Assembly (NCBI GenBank): GCA_009594865.1
Contig: VOPT01000002.1
Coordinates: forward strand, 33,973 to 97,972
Length of the DNA stretch: 64,000 nt
DNA from: Nitrospira sp.
GTDB lineage: Bacteria; Nitrospirota; Nitrospiria; Nitrospirales; Nitrospiraceae
Reading direction: 5' to 3'
The notes under the pieces were generated by a model. That model saw only the letters and a program-made list of their open reading frames with translations. It did not search any database and was not told the origin of the DNA. Below are positions 15,347-24,584 of this stretch, one piece after another; within the stretch, counting starts at the first letter, position 1; each line of letters begins with the position of its first letter. A program made the translations under genes and the position numbers.

Positions 15347-17590
15347 ATGGAGCAGCACCACACCCGCCCAGAACCGGATGCGTCCGCGTATCGGTCTGAT
15401 CCCCGCGTCTACCAAATCGCAAGCTTGAGCACCCTCCTCGTTTATGGTCTGTGCTGGCTGAACTTCGATCTGTCGATCCGGCAGATCGCCGTGACGATCG
15501 GCACTGCCTTGCTGACGCAATACGTCGGGACCAGGCTCGCCAACCTTCCACTGTTCGATCCCAAGAGCGCTCTGATCTCTTCACTGTCACTGTGTCTCCT
15601 CCTGCGTACCGATAATCCAGCGGTCGCTGCGCTGGCAGCCGTTCTCGCCATCGGCAGCAAGTTCGTCCTGCGCCGGCAGAACAAACACCTTTTCAATCCC
15701 ACCAATCTGGCTCTGACCGTGGTCCTCGCAACCGGGCTCGGGTGGATATCGCCGGGACAATGGGGGCAGGCTGCTTGGGTCGCCTTTCTTATCGCCTGCC
15801 TTGGAAGTCTGGTCGTCACCCGCGCCGCACGCGCCGATGTCACACTGGCGTTTCTCACCTTCTATGTCGGGCTGTTATTCGCACGGGCCCTGAGACTCGG
15901 TGATCCCATCACGATTCCACTCCATCAACTCGAAAGCGGCGCACTGCTCATTTTTGCCTTCTTTATGATTTCCGATCCGAAGACAACGCCCGATTCACGA
16001 ATCGGGCGCATCCTCTACGCGCTCCTCGTGGCACTGGCCGCACTCTATGTGCAGTTCGGGCTGTTCAGACCGAACGGGCCTCTGTGGGGCCTCATCGCCT
16101 GCGCGCCGCTGGTGCCAGTGATCGATTACCTGTCTCCAGGCCCACGTTATCACTGGACGCTGCCTCCAACCGGTCGTCCTGCTGACTCAATGACCGAACC
16201 TGTTTTGGCTTCCGTCCCCGCTGTATCACTCACCAAGGAGGTTCCTATGCGACGTGTCATCGTTCCGTCATTACTTCTGATGCTGACCCTCTTCGCCTGG
16301 GCAGGCGATGCCTCGGCCTTTTGCGGTTTTTATGTCGGCAAGGCCGATACGAAACTATTCAATAGGGCCTCCGAGGTGGCGATCGCGCGGCACGAGAACA
16401 AGACCGTCATCACGATGGCCAATGACTTCACAGGCGACGTAAAGGAGTTCGCGCTGGTGGTGCCGGTCCCGACGATCTTGGAGAAAGAACAGATCCACGT
16501 CGGCGATCCGGCGTTGCTGAAACATCTGGCTGATTACTCCGCACCTCGACTGGTGGAATACTTCGACCAGAATCCCTGCCTCCGTTACGACCTGATGGAA
16601 CGCCGCAGCATGGACGCCATGAAGAGCGTGGCACCGGCGGCTGCTCCGCGTGAACGCGACAAGGCCCTGGGCGTGACGGTGGAGGCGCAATATACGGTCG
16701 GTGAATACGACATCCTCATCCTCTCCGGCAAAGAAAGCAGCGGCTTGGAAAGCTGGCTGACCGAGAACGGCTACCGCATCCCGCAGGGCGCGTCGGCAGT
16801 CCTGCAGAGTTATCTCAAACAGGGCATGAAATTCTTCGTCGCGAAGGTCAACCTGGGAGAGCAGGCCAAGCTTGGTCTAACGCACCTCCGGCCGCTGCAG
16901 ATTGCGTTCGAATCCCCCAAGTTCATGCTGCCGATCCGGCTCGGCACGGTCAACGCCGACGGGGCGCAGGAATTAATTCTCTACTTCCTCACCAAGCAAG
17001 GCCGCGTCGAAACCACCAACTACCGGACGGTGCGGTTGCCCGACGCGCAGGAGGTTCCACTGTTCGTGAAGGACAAGTTCGGCGACTTCTACCGCGACCT
17101 CTTCAGCCGGCAGGTAAAGCGAGAACAGGAACGCGGCGTCTTCATGGAATATGCCTGGGATATGAACTGGTGTGATCCCTGCGCCGCCGACCCGCTGTCG
17201 GCTGAAGAGTTGCGCAGTCTTGGCGTGTTTTGGCAGGAGAGCAGCGACCGGATGCGAAAAGGCCTGCCCATGGCGCAAAACGTGTTTCTGACCCGACTGC
17301 ATGTCCGCTACGACGCCGCGCATTTTCCGGAAGACCTGATGTTCCAGGAGACCTCCGATCGCGGCAACTTCCAGGCACGCTACATCCTGCGCCATCCGTG
17401 GACCGGAACGGAGGACTGTGCAGCAGCCACCATGTATCGTCAACACCTGCGCGAGCGGTACGAGCAGGAAGCGCAGACACTTGCCTCGCTGACCGGGTGG
17501 AACATCAACGAGATCCGCAACTCAATGAAACTGGCATCCCTGCCGACCGACAGGGAGAAGAAATGGTATCAGCGTTTGTGGAATAACTAG
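15347..17590 (+). CDS. In-frame fusion: NqrB/RnfD-like membrane protein plus DUF2330 exported protein
   Basis: The ATG at 15347 is chosen for its AAGGGAGG site at 15335-15342. Residues 1-270 are an NqrB/RnfD-family membrane protein: many hydrophobic helices, HLFNPTNLAL (115-122) and FFMISDPKTTPDSRIGR (205-221), the signatures of these flavin-carrying electron-transport subunits. After a 27-residue polar linker the same frame runs into a complete DUF2330 protein (from residue 301). That part has its own signal peptide (MRRVIVPSLLLMLTLFAWA, cut near ASAFC), then CGFYVGKADTKLFNRASEV and a cysteine pair in WCDPCAADPL. A perfect ribosome site precedes this second part, so the ORF may make both a 747-residue fusion and a separate 447-residue protein from 16247. 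Two neighbouring genes that lost the stop between them is the simplest history. A terminator follows at 17605. Confidence 0.75.
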   Translation: MEQHHTRPEPDASAYRSDPRVYQIASLSTLLVYGLCWLNFDLSIRQIAVTIGTALLTQYVGTRLANLPLFDPKSALISSLSLCLLLRTDNPAVAALAAVLAIGSKFVLRRQNKHLFNPTNLALTVVLATGLGWISPGQWGQAAWVAFLIACLGSLVVTRAARADVTLAFLTFYVGLLFARALRLGDPITIPLHQLESGALLIFAFFMISDPKTTPDSRIGRILYALLVALAALYVQFGLFRPNGPLWGLIACAPLVPVIDYLSPGPRYHWTLPPTGRPADSMTEPVLASVPAVSLTKEVPMRRVIVPSLLLMLTLFAWAGDASAFCGFYVGKADTKLFNRASEVAIARHENKTVITMANDFTGDVKEFALVVPVPTILEKEQIHVGDPALLKHLADYSAPRLVEYFDQNPCLRYDLMERRSMDAMKSVAPAAAPRERDKALGVTVEAQYTVGEYDILILSGKESSGLESWLTENGYRIPQGASAVLQSYLKQGMKFFVAKVNLGEQAKLGLTHLRPLQIAFESPKFMLPIRLGTVNADGAQELILYFLTKQGRVETTNYRTVRLPDAQEVPLFVKDKFGDFYRDLFSRQVKREQERGVFMEYAWDMNWCDPCAADPLSAEELRSLGVFWQESSDRMRKGLPMAQNVFLTRLHVRYDAAHFPEDLMFQETSDRGNFQARYILRHPWTGTEDCAAATMYRQHLRERYEQEAQTLASLTGWNINEIRNSMKLASLPTDREKKWYQRLWNN
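16235..16249 (+). promoter_or_regulatory. Internal ribosome binding site and start codon for the DUF2330 part
   Basis: AAGGAGG at 16235-16241, five bases of spacing and ATG at 16247 make a near-ideal initiation site inside the longer open frame. It is in phase with the upstream frame and is followed directly by a signal peptide. This is strong evidence that the DUF2330 protein is translated on its own. Confidence 0.8.
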
Positions 17591-17604
17591 TCGCAGACAG
17601 AAAC

Positions 17605-17629
17605 CGGAGGCCGGAATAGCCGGCCTCCG
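17605..17629. terminator. Hairpin terminator between convergent genes
   Basis: CGGAGGCCGG at 17605-17614 and CCGGCCTCCG at 17620-17629 form a perfect 10-bp stem with a five-base loop. It lies between the plus gene ending at 17590 and the minus gene ending at 17676 and can serve both. Confidence 0.8.
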
Positions 17630-17675
17630 TAAAGCGCCACCCTCTTTGTAATCAGATTCGATATGGGGCAGGAAA

Positions 17676-18116
17676 TTACTTCGTGGCGCAATCGCCCGTG
17701 CGTTTGCCATCAACCTTCATCGTCACCGACAGGGCCTTGTCGCCTTTCGGCGTCGCTTTGCGGACGACAGAAAAACCGGTATTGGAGACCGTGCCTTCGA
17801 CGCGGGTCATCGCGTACAGGCCTTCAATATCGTAACTCACGGTCCCGCCATGCATCGACACGTTCATCACCTTGTTCGCCGGATTAGGTTTGAATCCGTT
17901 TAAGGCATAATAATTAAACACCGCATCCGGGTTCGCCAAATGTTCCTCCTTCACACATCGGGTATGGGTGTCCGGCTTGCCAGCCTCCCCGCTGCTGCTC
18001 TCGGTCACGGCCGTCACCTGGTACTCACCCGGCTTCAGCGGGACCGCCTCTGCCCACACCAATGGCGCAGCGCCGAGGATTCCCGCGATCACACACAAGC
18101 CCATGCCTACCTTCAT
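17676..18116 (-). CDS. DUF3617-like exported protein
   Basis: The frame extends upstream, but the ATG at 18116 is preferred: AAGGAGG lies 6 bases before it and a signal peptide follows (MKVGMGLCVIAGILGAAPLVWA). The 146-residue product reads PLKPGEYQVTAVTES, then a cysteine (TRCVKEEHL) and a beta-rich tail ending TGDCATK. This is the pattern of the DUF3617 family of periplasmic proteins of unknown function (a lipocalin-like beta barrel with two cysteines). A TTGACA/CACAAT promoter with 17-base spacing lies upstream at 18214-18242. Confidence 0.7.
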   Translation of the reverse strand: MKVGMGLCVIAGILGAAPLVWAEAVPLKPGEYQVTAVTESSSGEAGKPDTHTRCVKEEHLANPDAVFNYYALNGFKPNPANKVMNVSMHGGTVSYDIEGLYAMTRVEGTVSNTGFSVVRKATPKGDKALSVTMKVDGKRTGDCATK

Positions 18117-18213
18117 CGTCGCCCTCCTTGTGATACCGGGGTGCGTCTGCTCCTGGCTCATCACAAAGACCAGGCCGCCTCGCCCGAATTCGTGCCCCAT
18201 CAAGGACCCGGCG

Positions 18214-18242
18214 ATTGTGCTGATGCCTGGAGATATTGTCAA
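18214..18242 (-). promoter_or_regulatory. Sigma-70-type promoter for the DUF3617-like gene
   Basis: Reading the minus strand, TTGACA (18242-18237), a 17-base spacer and CACAAT (18219-18214) give a perfect -35 and a 4/6 -10 box. The implied transcript leader is about 90 bases. Confidence 0.5.
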
Positions 18243-18309
18243 CCGTTACCTCGTTGCAGACAGTCTCCAAGGTCTGCCGGAACGAGGGCCAGCCTAGGCT
18301 CATTTCCCT

Positions 18310-18330
18310 GCCGACTATGCTATAGTCGGC
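18310..18330. promoter_or_regulatory. Inverted repeat in a divergent intergenic region (candidate operator)
   Basis: GCCGACTAT at 18310-18318 and ATAGTCGGC at 18322-18330 are perfect inverted repeats with a 3-base centre. The dyad lies between the divergent DUF3617-like and lipoprotein genes, 42 bases before the lipoprotein start, where a regulator could block or activate transcription. Confidence 0.55.
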
Positions 18331-18371
18331 CACCATCATCTCCCTATCGCCGCATGAAAGGAGCACTACGT

Positions 18372-18767
18372 ATGACAGGAACCCGTCGTTCGCTCATCGC
18401 CGCAGTCAGCGGACTTTCACTTCTGGCGTTGCTCTCGGCCTGTTCCTTCAAGGCCACGTTTAAAGAGACCACCGACACCACATCGAATATCACCGGCACC
18501 ACGTCCGGGCGCATCTGGTGGAATGAAGACGGCCTGCTGAAATCTGAGCACAAGGTAGCCGCCTTCACCGCCTACAATGCGGAAAATCTGGAAGCCGATG
18601 CGGCCCGGGGACAGGGCGAATATCTCGCGTCGTTGAATACGCTCACGAATCTCCCGGATGCACCGGCATTTCAGCCCTCCGCGCAGGATGCGTTCAGCCG
18701 CTGGGGCCACGGCGGCTCCCTGTCGGCTACCGACCTCGTCAAGGCCTTACAAACCGCGCACCGCTGA
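18372..18767 (+). CDS. Small lipoprotein (DUF3015-like)
   Basis: The start ATG at 18372 has AAAGGAG about 8 bases upstream. The 131-residue product has a lipoprotein signal (GLSLLALLSAC) and a mature part with TTDTTSNITGTTSGRIWWNEDGLL, EHKVAAFTAYNAENLEADAARGQGEYLASLNTLTNLP and SLSATDLVKALQ. The middle helix with ARGQGEYL resembles DUF3015 proteins; the match is by eye and not certain. It is divergent from the DUF3617-like gene and precedes the universal stress protein by 62 bases. Confidence 0.6.
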   Translation: MTGTRRSLIAAVSGLSLLALLSACSFKATFKETTDTTSNITGTTSGRIWWNEDGLLKSEHKVAAFTAYNAENLEADAARGQGEYLASLNTLTNLPDAPAFQPSAQDAFSRWGHGGSLSATDLVKALQTAHR

Positions 18768-18829
18768 CACAGAGGCCGATCACCGTAGAGTCGCCCAGAC
18801 ACCGCACTTCACCGGAGTTCGAGACGGAC

Positions 18830-19684
18830 ATGAACGCGCCGCGCAATCCCCTCGCCATCCATCGCATCTTTCATCCGACGGATTTTTCGCAGGACAGCCA
18901 GGTGGCATTCGTCCATGCCCTCAAGCTGGCATTGGTCTTTCGCGCCGAGCTGACCATCATGCACGTGGATCCCGACGTCTCCCCCGAAGGGTTCGAGGAT
19001 TTTCCCCGCATCCGTCCGACGCTCGCACAATGGGGACTGCTCCCGGAATCCAGCGCGAAAAGCGATGTGACCTCGCTGGGCATCCGGATCCGGAAGGTTC
19101 GCGCCCTGGCCGCCGATGCCAAACAGGCGATCATTCATCATCTGACCGCCACACCGACCGATCTCATGGTCCTGGCCACGCACAAACACGAGGGATTCGC
19201 CCGGTGGATCCATCATGCCGTCGCGGAACCGGTGTCACGCGCCATGCATGTCACGACGCTATTCGTCCCCTCCAACGTTGAGGGATTTGTCTCGCGCGCC
19301 ACCGGCGCAACCTCCCTGCATCGTGTGCTGCTGCCGATCTCGCGTACCCCGTCGTCTCAACCGGCCATCGATGCGGCGACCGTGCTGGTTTCTCAACTGA
19401 GCGCGCCGCCAGTCACGATGACGCTCATTCATGCCGGCGCGGAAGGCGAGGTTGAGACGCTGGCGCTTCCACAGAAGGCCGACTGGTCCTGGAATCAGTT
19501 GTTTGGAAAAGGCGATCCCGTCGAATGGATTCTCGCGGCAGGCGCCGAATTCGATGTGGATGTGATTGTGATGGCGACCAAAGGGCAGGACAGCCTGCTC
19601 GATATGTTGCGCGGCAGTACGACGGAACGCGTCTTGCGGGGTGCGCGCTGCCCGCTGCTTGCCATTCCCGCACCGCTTATTTGA
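18830..19684 (+). CDS. Tandem-domain universal stress protein
   Basis: This 284-residue cytoplasmic protein has two UspA domains. The first (about 1-140) begins RIFHPTDFSQDSQVAFVHALKLA, passes LTIMHVDPD and ends ATHKHEGFARWIHHAVAEPVSR with TTLFVPS. The second (about 158-284) begins RVLLPISRTPSSQPAIDAA and ends VIVMATKGQDSLLDMLRGSTTERVL, CPLLAIP. The second domain has a GxxG-like segment ending GST that fits the ATP-binding type; the first lacks it. Its stop is directly followed by the stop of the convergent lhr-like gene. Confidence 0.85.
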   Translation: MNAPRNPLAIHRIFHPTDFSQDSQVAFVHALKLALVFRAELTIMHVDPDVSPEGFEDFPRIRPTLAQWGLLPESSAKSDVTSLGIRIRKVRALAADAKQAIIHHLTATPTDLMVLATHKHEGFARWIHHAVAEPVSRAMHVTTLFVPSNVEGFVSRATGATSLHRVLLPISRTPSSQPAIDAATVLVSQLSAPPVTMTLIHAGAEGEVETLALPQKADWSWNQLFGKGDPVEWILAAGAEFDVDVIVMATKGQDSLLDMLRGSTTERVLRGARCPLLAIPAPLI

Positions 19685-22600
19685 TCAGGATCGCACGTCC
19701 CGTTGCGCCACTTCGAGGATCGGCGGCATCTGCCGATCGTTCGCCGTTCGTCCGGTCACGGTGCGAATGACGACGCCCTCGCGAAACACCACGAAGTTCG
19801 ACGGGATCGCCGCGATACGAGGCCCGGGGAGAATGATCCCGGCCAGGTTCAAGGGATCAGCCGCCGAAATTTTGATCTCCTGCTGGGCGGCGGTGCCCGG
19901 GCGCTTCTTCAAGGCCCGTAACGCCTCCAGCGCCTCCGGCAAGGCAAATTGCTCTCCCGTAAATCCACTGACGAACCGTCCCCCGCGCAACTCTCCCGTC
20001 GATTCGAGGCGCCGGTAACAGATCAACAGGTCTCGCCAGGAAGAGACGATCGACTCGCGTGCCAACAGATCGCGGAATACTACGCCATATCGCTGCAGCA
20101 ATTGCCGCGCAATACGTTCCGTCCCCTGCGCCGGTTGTGAGAAACCAAGAACATGAGCAGACGAAGACGGTGACCGCGAGTCCGCCGAGACCTGACAAGA
20201 GGCCGGCGATTGTCCGAGGACCGGCCTCAGGAGCGACCAGCGTCCACCGACGTGGCGGGGCCGGCGATTCCGATCGGACGCCTCCGCGCGACGTCGCCGC
20301 GGATCGATGAGCGCCCGTAAATTATCGAACCCGTCGGCTGTCACCAGCCCGGCAGCGACCAATTCCCACAGCCCGTCCTCCACTTCCGACGCCAACAAGC
20401 GGGTCCCGTGCAGCAGCTCGCTGAAAAAGCTCGCACCACGCTCCTGCAGACAACGGCGAATGGCCTGAGCCGAGAGGCTGAGTTTGGAGGAAAGATCCAA
20501 TCGTGCCAAATCCTCTCCAGTCGCCTCCAGCAGCACCGCAGCGTCTTCTCGCGCAAATAGACTGACGGGCGCGACACGCGTCGGAACCACGCGCCGTCCC
20601 GGCAACAGGGCAAGCTCCTGCATGAGCCGCGGATGCGGCGTGACTCGGCCCCACATCAGCGCGCCGCCCAAACAGAGCCGGTCCAGCCATTCCGGCTGAT
20701 ACTTCGCCAGCCGAACTCGAAGAATCTGCGCTTCCCAGGCCGATGCGGCGGCCTCGAAGCCTCCAAGTTGTTTCGCCACTTCGAGTAGTCCGGCCTCTCC
20801 ATGGAGACGAGCTCCCGGTGACGCGTGCTGCCATTGGAACAGAAACCGCATGAACTCAGCAGCCGTGACGGGTTCAATCTCCTTGCGTAGCCGACCGACC
20901 GTGAGACGGTAAATTCTGGCCAACAGCCGCCGATGACACCACTCCACTACCCCATCCGTGGGTTGTGAGGCCTGCGTTGAAAATCGCCCTCGCAGGACGT
21001 GGCCTTGCGCTTCGAGTCTCAACATCGCCCCGTCGACATCCTGCACGGCCAAATCCAGGCGCGCAGCTAGGTCGGCCGTCGTCACCGGCCCGATACTTTC
21101 CATCCATCCCAAGGCGACGCGCTGAATCACCGCTTCCCGCTCCAGCGAGGTTTCGGGAGGCGTCGGGGCCGCCTCCGGATCGATCCGGGCATCGGGATAC
21201 AGCAAGCTAGCGTATTGATGATTCTCCGCAGCCAACCATCCTCGCTTTCTCCCATCCTTCCACAGCGTGGCGATCCGGCCTGCGGCCTCGAGCCTCGGCA
21301 CGAGCAGGTCCCATCCCGGCATACACGCGCAGGGCACCCAGCCGAGGGTCAGCAGCGCATCGTGCAATTCCTCCGCATCACGCACATCGGGCCAGGATTC
21401 TTCTCTGACTTGATCGATGGCTGACTGGTCCAACGCGCCCATCTCGCCCGCCAATGCGGCCGGCAGCGTGCGCCGCATATCCACGGCCCGTGCCCGACGT
21501 TCTTCGAGCGGCGCATCGTCGAGATACGCATAGGGATTGGCGTTTAAGATTTCGTGGCAGAAAGCGGACGGCATCGGCGTGTCGACGGCGATGCAGGCAA
21601 TCGCGCCGGATTCGATGCGATTCAGCACCGCTGCCAACCCCTCGATGTCCATCGCTTCCGTCAGGCAATCCCGGATCGTTTCCTGCGCCAACGGATGGTC
21701 AGGAATCTGACGTTCCGTGCGTTCTCCTTGGAAATTGTCCTGGCAGGCAATGGCATCGGGGAACACGGCGGCCAGGAGATCTTCAGCGCGCATACGTTGA
21801 ATTTGAGGTGGCACCCGCTTTCCTCCGGCAAACCGGAGCAACGCCAAGGCTCGCGACGCATTCCACCGCCACCGGGTCATGAACATCGGCGCCTGCAGCA
21901 CGGCCTGGGTCAACACCTCGCGCAGAGTGTTGACGTTCAGAAAGGCAAACAGCGTCTCGAGCGGAAAACTGTGCTTTTCGCCCAGCGACAGCACGATCCC
22001 TTCATCCGTCGCGGCGGCTTGCAGTTCAAAATCGAAGGTCACGCAAAAGCGTTTCCGCAGGGCGAGCCCCCAAGCGCGATTCACCCTGCCGCCGAACGGC
22101 GCATGGATAACGAGCTGCATGCCCCCGCTTTCATCGAAGAATCGTTCCGCCACGATCGTCTGTTGCGTGGGCACCGTCCCCAGAACAGCCTTCCCGGTTA
22201 ACAGATATTGCACCGCCTGTTCCGCTCCTCGCTGGTCGAGACCGCATTCCTGCTTGAGCCATTGCACCGGCGGCGCGGAAGGAGGAGGCGCCGGCACATG
22301 TGGATCCAGGCCCTGATCGAGATCGGCCCTGAGACGCGCCACTTCGGCCGACAAATCCGCCGTACGCGCCGGCGCTTCACCCCGCCAGAACGGAATGGTC
22401 GGTGGAGCACCCTGCGCATCTTCGACACGCATCTTGCCGGTTTCGACGCCTTTGATGCGCCAGGATGTATTGCCCAGCAGGATAATGTCTCCCGCCAGAC
22501 TCTCGACGGCGAAATCTTCATCGACTGATCCCACCACCGTGCCGTCCGGTTCAGCAATCACGGCGTAGTTGGCAGTATCGGGAATGGCGCCGCCGGACGT

Positions 22601-24139
22601 GATGGCGGCCAATCTGGCCCCGCGGCGGCCGCGGATCTGATGGTTGATACGGTCGTGGTGCAGATAGGCTCGTCCACGGCCTCGGCTGGTCGCGTATCCG
22701 TCGGCCAGCATGGCGACCACCGCGTCGAACGTCTCACGGCTCAGGTCGCGGAATGGCATGGCCTTGCGGCACAACTCATACAGCTCCGTCTCGTCCCAGG
22801 CTTGGGTGGCAGCCGCCGCGACAATCTGTTGCGCCAGGACATCAAGGGGTGCAGGCGGCACCTCGATGTGGTCCAGCACACCGGCTCTGATCGACCGAAT
22901 CAGTGCGGCACATTCGATCAACTCGTCACGCGTCGTGGCAAACAGTCGGCCCTTCGGAATGGCATGAACCCAATGGCCGGCCCGGCCGACACGCTGTAGA
23001 CAGGTGGCGATGGACCGGGGTGATCCGATCTGGCAGACCAGATCGACCGTTCCGACATCGATGCCGAGTTCCAGCGAGGCCGTCGCGACAACCACTCGCA
23101 CGGCGCCCGTCTTTAAACGATCCTCGGCAGCCAAGCGGATCTCCCGCGACAAGCTCCCGTGGTGAGCCGCCACGATGCCGTCGCCCAGGTGGCGCAATCG
23201 ATCTTCTAAGTAGTGCGAGACCCGCTCGGCCAAGCGCCGCGTATTGACGAACACCAGTGTGGAGCGATGCGCTTCCACCAGTTCGGCAACCCGATCGTAG
23301 ATATCGCTCCAGATCGCATTGGTCGCCACGGGCCCGAGTTCGTCCTTCGGGACTTCGACCGCCAGATCCATGTCGCGCCGATGGCCGACATCGATGATTG
23401 CGACATCGTTCGCCACCGGCATGTCGTCGCCTGAACGCCCGTCTGTGAAACCCTCATTTCGCGTCAGTGCAGAGGGCGACCGGTTCCCCACTAAGAAGTG
23501 GCCCATACGCTCAATCGGACGTTGGGTGGCGGACAGACCGATCCGTTGCACGACACCACCGGCCAGCGCCGCCGCGCGTTCCAACGACAGGGCTAAGTGC
23601 GCCCCTCGTTTGTTCGGGGCGACGGCATGGACCTCATCGACAATGACCGTACGGACCGTCTTCAACATCGCCCGGCTCTTTTCCGCGGTGAGCAGAATAA
23701 ACAGCGATTCGGGCGTGGTAATCAGGATATGCGGAGGGCGCCGGAGCATCTGCTGCCGCTCGCTCATCGGTGTGTCGCCGGTCCGTACGATGACTCGCAG
23801 ATCAGGCAACAACAGTCCCGCCGAAAGGGCCGCTTGACCGATCTCGAGGAGCGGTTGCTGAAGGTTTTTTTGCACATCGTTGCTGAGCGCTTTGAGCGGC
23901 GAGACGTAGAGGATTTGCGTTTCATCCCGCAAGTCGCAACGTAGCGCCTGCTGAAACAGCCGATCGATACAGGACAGGAATGCTGCGAGAGTCTTTCCCG
24001 ATCCGGTCGGGGCGGAAATCAGCAGATCACGCCCGGACTGAATCTCCGGCCAAGCCTGCTGCTGGACGTCAGTCGCGACCGCAAATTTTTCGGTGAACCA
24101 TTCAGCGATGATGGGATGAAAGGGCAGAGCCGGCGTCAT
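19685..24139 (-). CDS. lhr: Large DEAD/DEAH-box helicase, Lhr type
   Basis: The 1484-residue protein is a superfamily 2 helicase of the Lhr (long helicase-related) group. The ATG at 24139 is preferred over the one at 24175 because family similarity starts at FHPIIAEWF. Visible motifs are SAPTGSGKT (Walker A, 42-50), TTPESLFILL, VDEVHAV (motif II, 167-173), SATQRP (motif III, 203-208), and motifs V/VI in VVVATASLELGIDVG and QRVGRAGHW. After the Lhr core follow several hundred residues of Lhr C-terminal winged-helix repeats. Lhr acts in DNA repair and in some species associates with RNA; the exact role here is unknown. The length is normal for full-length Lhr. It is the last gene of a minus-strand cluster. 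Confidence 0.85.
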   Translation of the reverse strand: MTPALPFHPIIAEWFTEKFAVATDVQQQAWPEIQSGRDLLISAPTGSGKTLAAFLSCIDRLFQQALRCDLRDETQILYVSPLKALSNDVQKNLQQPLLEIGQAALSAGLLLPDLRVIVRTGDTPMSERQQMLRRPPHILITTPESLFILLTAEKSRAMLKTVRTVIVDEVHAVAPNKRGAHLALSLERAAALAGGVVQRIGLSATQRPIERMGHFLVGNRSPSALTRNEGFTDGRSGDDMPVANDVAIIDVGHRRDMDLAVEVPKDELGPVATNAIWSDIYDRVAELVEAHRSTLVFVNTRRLAERVSHYLEDRLRHLGDGIVAAHHGSLSREIRLAAEDRLKTGAVRVVVATASLELGIDVGTVDLVCQIGSPRSIATCLQRVGRAGHWVHAIPKGRLFATTRDELIECAALIRSIRAGVLDHIEVPPAPLDVLAQQIVAAAATQAWDETELYELCRKAMPFRDLSRETFDAVVAMLADGYATSRGRGRAYLHHDRINHQIRGRRGARLAAITSGGAIPDTANYAVIAEPDGTVVGSVDEDFAVESLAGDIILLGNTSWRIKGVETGKMRVEDAQGAPPTIPFWRGEAPARTADLSAEVARLRADLDQGLDPHVPAPPPSAPPVQWLKQECGLDQRGAEQAVQYLLTGKAVLGTVPTQQTIVAERFFDESGGMQLVIHAPFGGRVNRAWGLALRKRFCVTFDFELQAAATDEGIVLSLGEKHSFPLETLFAFLNVNTLREVLTQAVLQAPMFMTRWRWNASRALALLRFAGGKRVPPQIQRMRAEDLLAAVFPDAIACQDNFQGERTERQIPDHPLAQETIRDCLTEAMDIEGLAAVLNRIESGAIACIAVDTPMPSAFCHEILNANPYAYLDDAPLEERRARAVDMRRTLPAALAGEMGALDQSAIDQVREESWPDVRDAEELHDALLTLGWVPCACMPGWDLLVPRLEAAGRIATLWKDGRKRGWLAAENHQYASLLYPDARIDPEAAPTPPETSLEREAVIQRVALGWMESIGPVTTADLAARLDLAVQDVDGAMLRLEAQGHVLRGRFSTQASQPTDGVVEWCHRRLLARIYRLTVGRLRKEIEPVTAAEFMRFLFQWQHASPGARLHGEAGLLEVAKQLGGFEAAASAWEAQILRVRLAKYQPEWLDRLCLGGALMWGRVTPHPRLMQELALLPGRRVVPTRVAPVSLFAREDAAVLLEATGEDLARLDLSSKLSLSAQAIRRCLQERGASFFSELLHGTRLLASEVEDGLWELVAAGLVTADGFDNLRALIDPRRRRAEASDRNRRPRHVGGRWSLLRPVLGQSPASCQVSADSRSPSSSAHVLGFSQPAQGTERIARQLLQRYGVVFRDLLARESIVSSWRDLLICYRRLESTGELRGGRFVSGFTGEQFALPEALEALRALKKRPGTAAQQEIKISAADPLNLAGIILPGPRIAAIPSNFVVFREGVVIRTVTGRTANDRQMPPILEVAQRDVRS

Positions 24140-24339
24140 CGGGCGATCGTAACACAACCACCACTGGCGGAACATGCGGGTCGGATCGTTGAATTGTGCG
24201 GTAGCTGGGGGGGAGTCTCCGGAGGGGGAACTTTTATGGAACGAGAGGCCGTGCGGAGAGCATACAGACCGTGCCAGTTTAGGAGGCGGGATGTGGTCGT
24301 CTTGCTCTTAGCGAACACACAGCAGGCCAGGCTGCCTCA

Positions 24340-24540
24340 TTATTCGCCATAGGATTTTAAGATGTCATAGGACAAACGGCATTCGCTGCAGTAGTTTCTC
24401 GAAAACCGCACCTGGGATGGCGACACCACGTGTCGCGCCAGATAACTCGGGAAATCGACCCAACAGTTCGTCCCCCTGGCGGAGAATCCATCGTCGCGCA
24501 CCCGGCGGCACAACTCACACATCGGTACGACTCGCACCAT
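24340..24540 (-). CDS. Small CxxC/CxxC protein of the kind often fused to response regulators
   Basis: The ATG at 24540 has AGGAG 7 bases upstream. The 66-residue product shows MCELCRRVRDDGF near the start, NCWVDFPSYLARHV in the middle and YCSECRLSYDILKSYG at the end. This is the pattern C-x2-C-x-(K/R)-(I/V)-R-D-D, then W with an aromatic helix, and C-x2-C that I know as a C-terminal tail on many PAS and receiver proteins. Here it is a stand-alone gene 44 bases after a receiver-only gene. A metal-binding or redox role is inferred from the two cysteine pairs. Confidence 0.65.
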   Translation of the reverse strand: MVRVVPMCELCRRVRDDGFSARGTNCWVDFPSYLARHVVSPSQVRFSRNYCSECRLSYDILKSYGE

Positions 24541-24584
24541 CGTCGATCTCCTGTTGCAGAATTCATGCTCAAGGATCACCGCAG

